Part shown: one piece after another, positions 27,231 to 34,775 of the stretch
How positions within the stretch are numbered: the first letter of the stretch is position 1
How the letters are laid out: each line of letters opens with the position of its first letter
Origin: Verrucomicrobiia bacterium DG1235
GTDB lineage: Bacteria > Verrucomicrobiota > Verrucomicrobiia > Opitutales > Opitutaceae
Assembly (NCBI GenBank): GCA_000155695.1
Contig: DS990592.1
Coordinates: 3,023,973 to 3,087,972 of the forward strand
Reading direction: 5' to 3'
Length of the DNA: 64,000 nt
Translations under genes and position numbers: made by a program
Notes under the pieces: generated by a model
The model's input: only the letters and a program-made list of their open reading frames with translations
Told to the model about the DNA's origin: nothing
Databases searched by the model: none

Positions 27231-28919
27231 ATGCCCCTCGATCCCAACGACTCCGCCCAGCGCATCACTGACGCCCAAGCCAAAGGCACCCTCGCCACAG
27301 TAAAAACCTACCTCAGCCTCTCCGGGCCCGGCTGGCTCCAGTCAGCCATCACCCTCGGAGGCGGCTCCCTCGCCGGAGCCCTCTTCCTCGGCGTCGTCGG
27401 CGGCTACTCCATGCTCTGGGTCCAGATGTGCGCCATCCTCATGGGCGTCATCATGCTCGCCGCCATCAGCTACGTCTCACTCTCCACAGACGAATCCGTC
27501 TTCCAAGGCATGCGGACTCACATCAATCCCGTCCTCGCATGGGGCTGGATCCTCGCCACCCTCGCCGCAAACATGGTCTGGTCCCTCCCCCAATTCTCCC
27601 TCGCCTACGGAGCCCTCACCGAAAACATCGCGCCCGACCTCTTCCCCAACGCCTCCTCCCTCGCCACCAAGCTCACCGTCTCCATCGTCATCCTCGCCAT
27701 CGTCACCAGCATCACCTTCCTCTACGGCAGCAAAGGCATCGGTATCCGAATATATGAGACGCTCCTAAAAATCATTGTCGGCGTCATCGTCCTCTCCTTC
27801 ATCGGAGTCACCATCAAGCTCGCCCTCACCGATAACGGACTCCCCTTCGGCGAAATCATCTCCGGCTTCATCCCCAATCCCTCCCTCATCTTCCAGCCAA
27901 GCGACAGCTACCAAGCATTCCTCGATACCATCACCAACCCCGAAGCGCGCGCCTTCTGGACCGATACCGTTCTCGGCAAGCAACGCGACGTCATCGTAGC
28001 CGCCGCCTCCGCAGCCGTCGGCATCAACATGACCTTCCTCCTCCCCTTCTCCATGCGAGCCAAAGGCTGGGGCAAAAAACACCGCGGCCTCGCCATCTTC
28101 GACCTCTCCACCGGCATGGTCGTCCCCTTCCTCATCGCCACCGCCTGTATCGTCATCGCATCCGGCACCCTCTTTCACGCCCAACCCTACGACGGCGTAC
28201 TCGTCGAAGAAAACGGCGTACTCACCCTCACTACCGATGCCTCCCTCGCCCCACAGGCTGGACAAATAAACAGCATGTTCACCTCTCGTGTCATCACAAG
28301 CGACACCCTCGCCGCCGCTCCCGTAGAGCCAGGAGAACTCCGCATCGCCGCCATGCTGCTCAACCGCAGCAACATGCAATTCGCCACCTCCCTCGAACCC
28401 CTCGTCGGCGGCACCATGGCCCACTTCGTCTTCGGAGTCGGAGTCGTCGCCATGGCCCTCTCCAGCATCTCCATCCTCATGCTCATCTCCGGCTTCGTCA
28501 TCTGCGAAATGTTCGGCTACCCGCACGGCGGCATCCAGCACAAGCTCGGCACCCTCGCCGCCGCCACCGGCATCCTCTGGCCCGTTCTCTGGTCCGGCCC
28601 CTCCGTCGCCTACCTCGCCGTGCCGACCTCAGTATTTGGATACACCCTGCTCCCCGTAGCCTTCCTCGCCTTCTTCCTCATGATGAACTCCAAAAAGCTC
28701 CTTGGCGACTCCCGTCCCGAAGGACGCTCCCGCATCATCTGGAACACCCTAATGGGCGTCAGCCTCCTCGTCACCGGCACCGCCAGCGTATCCACCGCAT
28801 GGAGCAAAACCATCGGAGACTTCGATATCGGCAAATTCTTCCTCATCACCTTCGGCCTCGCCATCATCGCCGGCCACTTCTACCTAAAAAAGAAACATAA
28901 AGACAGCGCCGTACTCTAG
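27231..28919 (+). CDS. Nramp-related membrane transporter lacking the canonical metal motifs
   Basis: A 562-residue integral membrane protein with about 11-12 predicted helices. The opening SGPGWLQSAITLGGGSLAGA aligns with Nramp TM1 (GPGF...DPGN), but the metal-binding DPGN is replaced by LGGGS. In the TM6 region, where MPH is expected, the sequence is FLLPFSMRAKGWG. The family relationship is supported; manganese or iron transport is not. It could be a magnesium or other-substrate Nramp relative. There is an extra-membrane insertion near residues 320-380. The start is preceded by an in-phase heptamer array and no Shine-Dalgarno sequence. Gfo/Idh/MocA follows with no evident functional link. 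Confidence 0.8.
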   Translation: MPLDPNDSAQRITDAQAKGTLATVKTYLSLSGPGWLQSAITLGGGSLAGALFLGVVGGYSMLWVQMCAILMGVIMLAAISYVSLSTDESVFQGMRTHINPVLAWGWILATLAANMVWSLPQFSLAYGALTENIAPDLFPNASSLATKLTVSIVILAIVTSITFLYGSKGIGIRIYETLLKIIVGVIVLSFIGVTIKLALTDNGLPFGEIISGFIPNPSLIFQPSDSYQAFLDTITNPEARAFWTDTVLGKQRDVIVAAASAAVGINMTFLLPFSMRAKGWGKKHRGLAIFDLSTGMVVPFLIATACIVIASGTLFHAQPYDGVLVEENGVLTLTTDASLAPQAGQINSMFTSRVITSDTLAAAPVEPGELRIAAMLLNRSNMQFATSLEPLVGGTMAHFVFGVGVVAMALSSISILMLISGFVICEMFGYPHGGIQHKLGTLAAATGILWPVLWSGPSVAYLAVPTSVFGYTLLPVAFLAFFLMMNSKKLLGDSRPEGRSRIIWNTLMGVSLLVTGTASVSTAWSKTIGDFDIGKFFLITFGLAIIAGHFYLKKKHKDSAVL

Positions 28920-28924
28920 CCCTT

Positions 28925-28949
28925 GTAGGAGCGTGCTTGTCACGCGATA
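28925..28949 (+). repeat. REP-like palindrome, copy 2
   Basis: TGTAGGAGCGTG-CTTGT-CACGCGATA, with perfect GCGTG/CACGC arms. It begins 6 bases after the transporter stop and is the first module of a composite spacer running to 29048. Confidence 0.75.
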
Positions 28950-28952
28950 CCC

Positions 28953-29014
28953 CAACCCGATCTCTTTGTGTCTTCTTGTGCCTCTTCGTGGCCAAAACCA
29001 ACACAACCCGATCC
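28953..29014 (+). repeat. TTTGTG/TTCGTGG module with ACAACCCGATC linker
   Basis: Roughly 10-base units: TCTTTGTG, TCTTCTTGTG, CCTCTTCGTGG. They are flanked on both sides by the linker CAACCCGATC. The same arrangement occurs at 31041, 34570 and inside dnaE2 at 31931. Confidence 0.75.
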
Positions 29015-29023
29015 ATCTTCCAC

Positions 29024-29044
29024 TTCACAACTCACTATTCACCC
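29024..29044 (+). repeat. Heptanucleotide array before the Gfo/Idh/MocA gene
   Basis: TTCACAA, CTCACTA and TTCACCC in phase, then TTCC, then ATG at 29049. Confidence 0.75.
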
Positions 29045-29048
29045 TTCC

Positions 29049-30107
29049 ATGACCTACAACATCGGCATCGTCGGCCTCGGCATGATCTCCCACTTCCACG
29101 CCCGCGCCATCGCGGACATGGCCAACGCCAAGCTCGTCGCCTGCTACTCCCGCTCCCAAGACAAAGCCGACGCCTTCGCCCAAAAGCACGGCGGCACCGC
29201 GTATTCAGATTATAACGACTTCTTAGCAAACCCCGATCTCGACATCGTCGCCATCGCCACCCCCAGCGGCTGTCACCTCGACCCCGCCCTCGCCGCCGCC
29301 CAAGCCGGCAAGCACATCCTCTGCGAAAAGCCCATCGAGTCCACCACCGCCCGCACCGACGCCATCATAGCCGCCTGCCAAGCCAACAACGTCCAGCTCT
29401 GCGGCATCTTCCCCCGTCGTTTCAACCCCACCGTCGAAGCCGCCAAAAAAGCCATCGACGCCGGACGCCTCGGCCAACTCACCCTCGCCTCCGCCTACGT
29501 CAAGTGGTTCCGCACCCAAGCCTACTACGACGCCGACATCTGGCGCCGCACCTGGGAGCTCTCCGGCGGCGGAGCCCTCATGAACCAGTCGATCCACCAC
29601 ATCGACATGCTCCTCCACTTCGCCGGCGACGTCGAATCCGTCTCCGCCTACATGCAAACCGCCACCCACTCTGGCATCGAAGTCGAAGACCTCGCCGTCG
29701 CCACCCTCAAATTCAAAAACGGCGCCCTCGGCACCATCGAAGGCACCACCACCGCGTATTCAAAAACCGGACACCCCGCCCGCGTCGAGCTCTGCGGCTC
29801 CACCGGCTCCATCTTCCTCTCCGACAACACCCTCACCGCCTGGGACTTCGAAACCGAACGACCCGAAGACGCCCAAATCCTCGCCACCTACGGCCCCCAA
29901 GCCGCCGCAACCGGCGGAGCCGGTGCCGCCGACCCCACCGCCATCGACTACCGCGAGCACCTCCGCAACTTCCAAGACTTCCTCCACGCCCTCGACACCG
30001 GCGCCCAGCCCCAAGTCAACGCCCCCGAATCCCGCCGCGCCATCGCCCTCATCGAAGCCATCTACCAATCCGCCAAAAACAACGGAACCCCCGTCACCCT
30101 CCCGTAG
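29049..30107 (+). CDS. Gfo/Idh/MocA-family NAD(P)-dependent oxidoreductase
   Basis: A 352-residue dehydrogenase, probably acting on a sugar or cyclitol. The N-terminal Rossmann fold begins NIGIVGLGMISHFHARA. The conserved Lys lies in ILCEKPIESTTAR (the EKP motif), and the substrate-side His region is MNQSIHHIDMLLHF. ATG 29049 is preceded by heptamers; an upstream in-frame ATG at 28968 would translate repeat sequence and is rejected. The TAG stop at 30105 falls inside a REP-like palindrome. The substrate is unknown, and the neighbouring genes do not define a pathway. Confidence 0.9.
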   Translation: MTYNIGIVGLGMISHFHARAIADMANAKLVACYSRSQDKADAFAQKHGGTAYSDYNDFLANPDLDIVAIATPSGCHLDPALAAAQAGKHILCEKPIESTTARTDAIIAACQANNVQLCGIFPRRFNPTVEAAKKAIDAGRLGQLTLASAYVKWFRTQAYYDADIWRRTWELSGGGALMNQSIHHIDMLLHFAGDVESVSAYMQTATHSGIEVEDLAVATLKFKNGALGTIEGTTTAYSKTGHPARVELCGSTGSIFLSDNTLTAWDFETERPEDAQILATYGPQAAATGGAGAADPTAIDYREHLRNFQDFLHALDTGAQPQVNAPESRRAIALIEAIYQSAKNNGTPVTLP

Positions 30108-30132
30108 GGCGCGGGCCTTACGCCCGTCCCGC
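30103..30132 (+). repeat. REP-like palindrome supplying the stop codon of the oxidoreductase
   Basis: CGTAGGGCGCGGGC-CTTAC-GCCCGTCCC. The GCGGGC and GCCCGT arms pair. The flank GTAGGG resembles other family members; its TAG is the stop codon of the 29049 gene. Confidence 0.6.
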
Positions 30133-30241
30133 ACAGCCACCCCCCCACCAAACAAACCCTCGCCAAACCCACCCCCATCTGCCTCCATCCGCGGTTCCAA
30201 CACAAAACCCAGCACCCAGAACCCAATACCGGGAACCCATT

Positions 30242-30946
30242 TTGAAACCACGCAATAAACTCGCCGAAACCGCCACCGCCTCCGGAGGCATCCTCGCCCT
30301 CTACGAGCAAGACGGAGCCTACTCCATTAACTACGCCGGCCAAGAGCTCATGCACTCCAAAGCCTCCGCCTCCGAGAAACTCCTCGGCCAACTCGGAGCC
30401 AAATCCCTTCCCCAAGACGCCCCCTCACGCATGCTCATCGGAGGCCTCGGACTCGGCTTCACCCTCGATCAAGCCCTCGCCCACGCCGGCCCTCAAGCCA
30501 CCATCGAAGTCCTCGAGCTCGCCCCCGAAGTCATCGAGTGGAACCGCCAATTCCTCCAAGACCTCAACGGCAAATGCCTCGACGACCCCCGCGTCACCAT
30601 CGCAGTCGCCGACGTCACCGCCCTCCTCCGCAAAGCCCCGCCCGAGACCTACGACTCCATCCTACTCGACATCGACAACGGCCCCGTCGCCATGGTCCAA
30701 AAAGGCAACGCCACCCTCTACACCAAGTCCGGCCTCCGCACCATCAAGTCCGTCCTCAAGACCGGCGGCTCCGCCATCTTCTGGTCCGCCGGCCCCGACG
30801 AGAAATTCGCCGACCGCCTCAAGCGCGCCGGCTTCAAAGTCTCCGCCATCCCCGCCAAAGTCCACGAAGGCGCCAAACGCGCCGCCTACCTCCTCTACCA
30901 AGCCACCAAGATCGAGCAACCCTGGGCCAACGCCAAAACCAAGTAG
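30242..30946 (+). CDS. Spermidine-synthase-like SAM-fold methyltransferase-family protein
   Basis: A 234-residue protein with a Rossmann-like SAM fold: LIGGLGLGFTLDQAL (motif I), IEVLELAPEVIEWNR (acidic loop) and YDSILLDIDNGP (motif II). This matches spermidine/spermine-synthase-like proteins, but the N-terminal beta domain of true SpeE is much reduced, so polyamine synthesis is not assured. No in-frame ATG precedes motif I closely; TTG 30242 (TTG AAA CCA CGC) is the best start. The 134 bases upstream hold a REP-like palindrome and C-rich spacer. Confidence 0.75.
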   Translation: MKPRNKLAETATASGGILALYEQDGAYSINYAGQELMHSKASASEKLLGQLGAKSLPQDAPSRMLIGGLGLGFTLDQALAHAGPQATIEVLELAPEVIEWNRQFLQDLNGKCLDDPRVTIAVADVTALLRKAPPETYDSILLDIDNGPVAMVQKGNATLYTKSGLRTIKSVLKTGGSAIFWSAGPDEKFADRLKRAGFKVSAIPAKVHEGAKRAAYLLYQATKIEQPWANAKTK

Positions 30947-30980
30947 CTCATCCCCATAAAGCTGGCGCCCTGGCGGTCGT

Positions 30981-31225
30981 AGCTCACAGAGCGAAGTCTG
31001 CTCGCGCCACGCCACGAAGCCCCAGAGGTCTTATAAGAACCAACCCCATCTCTTCGTGCCTTTTCGTGGCCAACAAAAATTATTCCAGAAACATCTGTGC
31101 CTATCTGAGCAATCTGTGGGCAACAAAACACAAATCCTCCTCCATATAATTCGAGCAAATTCGTACCATTGCTTCGCCATCTCCGGCAAGCCTCCGTCGT
31201 GGGCCAAAAAAAGCACAACCCACGT
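30981..31225 (+). repeat. Composite repeat spacer between the synthase-like gene and dnaE2
   Basis: Modules in order: AGCTCACAGAGCGAAG (30981, related to copies at 35787 and 55494); TTCGTGCC/TTCGTGG units (31047-31075); CATCTGTG..ATCTGTGGG units (31082-31120); AATTCGAGCAAATTCG units (about 31145); and AAAAAAAGCACAACCC (31205). This non-coding spacer lies between convergent genes. Confidence 0.7.
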
Positions 31226-31235
31226 TCTCCAATCT

Positions 31236-34200
31236 TCAGTGAAAATCATAACTCCCCGAAGCCGGCACATCCCCCGTCACCAAAGCCTCGATACGATCCG
31301 CCTTCACATGCGTCACCCCCTTCGCGCGCTGTAGCACGCCCGAGATAATCAAGAACTTCTCCTGCGTAATTGTCAGCCGACTCTTCTCAAACAGCTTCGG
31401 CACCACGATCACATTCGAAATCCCCGTCTCGTCCTCCAGCGAGATGAAGACAAAGCCCTTCGCCGTGCCCGGCCGCTGACGGCAAATCACCTGCCCCGCC
31501 ACCTTCACCCGACTCCCATTCGACGTCGTATCCAAATCGCAAGCGCGCCTAACCCCGCCCAACTGTCCCCGCAGTGAAGCCATCGGGTGCTTGCCCACCG
31601 TCACGCCCACTCCCGCATAATCCGCCTGCAGCCGTTCCAAATGCGTCATCACCTCCAACGGGCTCAGAGCCTCCTCCTCCTCCACAAACGCGAACAAATC
31701 ATCCTCATCCAGCAAAGTCTCCACCTCCCAAAGCGCCGACCTTCGATCTCCACAAAAACAATTCAACGCCCCGATCGACGCCAGCATCCGCAGCTCCTCC
31801 TTATTAAACCGCGTCCGAAACCGAAAATCCTTCAGCGACCGAAACGCCCCCCGCTCCCGCTCCGCCACCAAAGCCTTCCCCCTCTCCCGCGACAACCCCT
31901 TCACCATCACCAACCCCAAGCGAATCTCTCCAACCCGATCCCCACCCTCACATTTTCGTGCCTTTTCGTGCCTTTTTGTGGCCATCAAATCCCCATCCCC
32001 CCTTCGTGCCTCTTCGTGCCTCTTCGTGGCCATCACCCCCTCAACCCGATCTACTTCATCCTTCATCCCTCCACCTTCAACCTTCTCCCACGCCGCGCCA
32101 GCGGCGCCACACTCCCACCGCGACTCCACCACACACACCGGCAACACCCTGATCCCCATCCGCTTCGCATCCTGAATCAAGGTCGCCGGCGCATAGAACC
32201 CCATCGGCTGATTATTCAAAAGCCCCACAAAGAACTCCGCCGCGTAGTGACACTTCAAATACGTGCTCGCATACGCCAGCAAGCCAAACGAGATCGCATG
32301 GCTCTCCGGAAATCCATAGTGCGCGAAACTCGACACTGCCCGCACCACGTCCTCCACCTTCGTCTCCTCCACCCCACGCTCCCGCATCGCCCCCACCAGT
32401 TTGCCGAGCACCTTGTTCATCCGCTTCTCGTTCGTGCTAAACGTGCTCACCGCCCGCCGCAGCTCCTCCGCCTCCGCCCCCGAAAAATCAGCCATCACCA
32501 TCGCCACCTTCAAGATCTGCTCCTGAAAAAGCGGCACCCCCAGCGTACGCTCCAGCACCTCCTCCAGCCGCGGATCAATATACTCGATCTTGCTCGGATC
32601 CTCCCGCCGCTCCAAATATGGATGCACCATCTTCCCCTGAATCGGCCCCGGCCGAATAATCCCCACCTCCACCACCACATCATAAAACGTCTTCGGCTTC
32701 ATCCGCGGCAGCGTCGCTATCTGCGCCCGACTCTCGATCTGAAACACCCCCACCGTATCCGCCCGCTGCATCATCTCAAAGGTCACCACATCATCCTTAG
32801 GAATCGTCGCCAACTCGATATCCACCCCCTTCGTATTCAAAGTCTCGATCGTATCCTGCATCACCGCCATCATGCCCAGCCCCAGCAAGTCCACCTTCAC
32901 GATCCCCAGATCCTCGCAGTCATTCTTATCCCACTGGCAAACCGACCGCCCGGGCATCGAAGCCGGCTCCAAAGGCACCACCGTATCCAAAGCTCCCTGA
33001 CAAATCACCATCCCCCCCGAATGCTGACCCAAATGCCGTGGCAGTCCCAGCACCTGCTCGCAAAGCTTCGCCAACGCCCTTGCCCGTGGATGCTCCTTCG
33101 TCACGCCCGACTTTTCCAGCTGATCCGCCAACTCCACCCCATGCTCGTAGTTGTGCCCACCAAACAATGACGAAAACCGCCCCAGCACCTCCTCGTCAAA
33201 ACCCAATACCTTCCCGATCTCCCGAGCCGCGCTCTTCCGCCGATACGTGATCACGTTCGCCGTCATCGCCGCCCCGTGCCGCCCATACCGACGATACACC
33301 TCCTGAATCACCATCTCCCGTCGCTCCCCACTCGGCAAATCGATATCGATATCCGGCCAACTCCTTCTCTCCTCATTCAAAAACCGCTCAAACAACAGCC
33401 CCGCCCCCACCGGATCCACCGGCGTGATCTCCAAACAAAAACACACCACGCTATTCGCCGCGCTCCCACGCCCCTGAGCCATGATCCCATTGTCCCGACA
33501 AAAATTAACCAAATCCCAGACGATTAAGAAGTATCCAGAAAATCCCAACTTCGCGATCACCGCCAGCTCATGCTCCATCTGACGCCGCGTCTTCTCGTTC
33601 GGCTCACCCTTAAACCGCTTCCGCGCCCCCGCCCAAACCACCTTCTTCAAAAACGTATCCATCGACTCACCACGCGGCACGCCATAGCTCGGAAATTCGT
33701 AGCCCAAATTCTCCAACCCAAACTCCACCTGCTCCGCAATCCGCAGCGTATTATCCACCGCCTCCGGAATATCCCGAAACAAATGCCGCATCTCCGCAGG
33801 CGCCTTCACGAACCGCTGCCCATTCCGACTCAACAAAGCCCCCGCCCCATCCAGCGACACCTTCTCCCGCAGACACGTAAACACATCCATCAACGCCCGT
33901 CCCGCCGGCCGCGCATAGCTCACCCCATTCGTCGCCACCATAGAAACGCCCTCCGCCTCCGCCAAATCCCGCAATCCCGACACCAACCGCTCCTCCCCCC
34001 GCTCATGCCTCCGCTGCAGCTCCACAAAAACATTCCCCGCACCAAACAGCCCCTTCAATTCCGCCACCCGATCCCGCATTCCATCCCTGTCACCAAGATC
34101 CCAATACCGCCGCAACACCCCATCTTCATCCCCCGTCAAAGCCACCAACCCCTCAGTCCTCCCCACCAAGTCCCCCCAAGCCAAACGCCCCTCCCCCTTC

Positions 34201-34502
34201 GCCGCCGACAAATGCATATCCGTCAAAATCCGACACAAACTCTGATACCCCGCCCTTGTCTTCACCACCACCGGCAACGCCGAGCCATCCACCATCGGCA
34301 GCTCGCAGCCCACGATCCCCTTCACGCCCATCTCGCGACACGCCGCATGAAAGCGGGCCGACCCATAAAAGCCGCCCCGATCACACACCGCCATCGCCGC
34401 CACGCCCCGATCCGCGCACGCCTCCGCCAATTCATCCGGCTGTGACGCCCCCCTCAAAAACGAAAACGCCGACCGCCCATGAAGTTCGACATAACTATCC
34501 AA
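31236..34502 (-). CDS. dnaE2: Error-prone DNA polymerase DnaE2 (ImuC)
   Basis: A 1088-residue alpha-subunit-type polymerase of the mutasome, which copies damaged DNA during SOS mutagenesis. An N-terminal PHP domain (SYVELHGRSAFSFLRGAS) is followed by the polymerase core with catalytic Asp residues in WPDIDIDLPSGERR (near 385) and KVDLLGLGMM (near 538). Then come helix-hairpin-helix and OB domains (VKVAGQVICRQRPGTAKG). The start is TTG 34502, with GGAGGTG six bases upstream. Between SRWEC and IRLGLVMVKGLS (about residues 797-858) a stretch containing MATKRHEEARR and MATKRHEKARK is encoded by dispersed intergenic repeats. It lies downstream of imuA and imuB on the same strand. Confidence 0.95.
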   Translation of the reverse strand: MDSYVELHGRSAFSFLRGASQPDELAEACADRGVAAMAVCDRGGFYGSARFHAACREMGVKGIVGCELPMVDGSALPVVVKTRAGYQSLCRILTDMHLSAAKGEGRLAWGDLVGRTEGLVALTGDEDGVLRRYWDLGDRDGMRDRVAELKGLFGAGNVFVELQRRHERGEERLVSGLRDLAEAEGVSMVATNGVSYARPAGRALMDVFTCLREKVSLDGAGALLSRNGQRFVKAPAEMRHLFRDIPEAVDNTLRIAEQVEFGLENLGYEFPSYGVPRGESMDTFLKKVVWAGARKRFKGEPNEKTRRQMEHELAVIAKLGFSGYFLIVWDLVNFCRDNGIMAQGRGSAANSVVCFCLEITPVDPVGAGLLFERFLNEERRSWPDIDIDLPSGERREMVIQEVYRRYGRHGAAMTANVITYRRKSAAREIGKVLGFDEEVLGRFSSLFGGHNYEHGVELADQLEKSGVTKEHPRARALAKLCEQVLGLPRHLGQHSGGMVICQGALDTVVPLEPASMPGRSVCQWDKNDCEDLGIVKVDLLGLGMMAVMQDTIETLNTKGVDIELATIPKDDVVTFEMMQRADTVGVFQIESRAQIATLPRMKPKTFYDVVVEVGIIRPGPIQGKMVHPYLERREDPSKIEYIDPRLEEVLERTLGVPLFQEQILKVAMVMADFSGAEAEELRRAVSTFSTNEKRMNKVLGKLVGAMRERGVEETKVEDVVRAVSSFAHYGFPESHAISFGLLAYASTYLKCHYAAEFFVGLLNNQPMGFYAPATLIQDAKRMGIRVLPVCVVESRWECGAAGAAWEKVEGGGMKDEVDRVEGVMATKRHEEARRGDGDLMATKRHEKARKCEGGDRVGEIRLGLVMVKGLSRERGKALVAERERGAFRSLKDFRFRTRFNKEELRMLASIGALNCFCGDRRSALWEVETLLDEDDLFAFVEEEEALSPLEVMTHLERLQADYAGVGVTVGKHPMASLRGQLGGVRRACDLDTTSNGSRVKVAGQVICRQRPGTAKGFVFISLEDETGISNVIVVPKLFEKSRLTITQEKFLIISGVLQRAKGVTHVKADRIEALVTGDVPASGSYDFH
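31931..32112 (-). repeat. In-frame repeat insertion inside dnaE2
   Basis: Two copies of the TTCGTGCC/TTCGTGGCC module (31950-31983 and 32001-32031), the ACCCGATC linker (31933 and 32043) and five phased heptamers (TTCATCC x2, CTCCACC, TTCAACC, TTCTCCC; 32055-32089) lie within the coding sequence. Read on the - strand they encode about 60 residues with no stop codon. Confidence 0.85.
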
Positions 34503-34526
34503 GTTCCACCTCCACGCGTTGATTTA

Positions 34527-34599
34527 TTAACCACAGAAAGCACAAAAGACACAAAACAAGCAGAACCCCTTTTGTGACTTCTGTGCCTCTTGTGGTTAA
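34527..34599 (-). repeat. Inverted repeat in the dnaE2 leader
   Basis: TTAACCACAGAAAGCACAAA faces CTGTGCCTCTTGTGGTTAA across a central segment, giving imperfect arms of about 30 bases. Both arms are copies of the TTGTG/GTGG repeat in opposite orientations. It lies 25 bases upstream of the dnaE2 TTG start, so the mRNA leader could form a long hairpin. Confidence 0.7.
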
Positions 34600-34773
34600 A
34601 CAAATAATTCCCAAATCCATCTGTGCAAATCCATGTAATCTGTGGGCCCAAAAAAGCACAACCCCGATCTCCATTTCCCAAATCCAATTCGAGCCAATTC
34701 GCGCAATTCGTTGGCAAAAAAGCACAACCCGATCCCCTCATTCACCTCATTCTTCATTCTTCATCCTTCATCC
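34600..34773 (+). repeat. Composite repeat spacer between imuB and dnaE2
   Basis: Modules in + strand order: AATCCATGTAATCTGTGGG; AAAAAAGCACAACCCCGATC (34651); AATTCGCGCAATTCGTTGG; AAAAAAGCACAACCCGATC (34718); then heptamers CTCATTC, TTCATTC, TTCATCC, TTCATCC (34746-34773). The array ends 2 bases short of the imuB TGA stop. Confidence 0.8.
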
Positions 34774-34775
34774 TT

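Noticed and set aside
27765-28541. Acidic antisense frame opposite the Nramp-like gene
   Set aside because: Glu/Asp/Gly-rich composition without motifs; shadow of the transporter gene.
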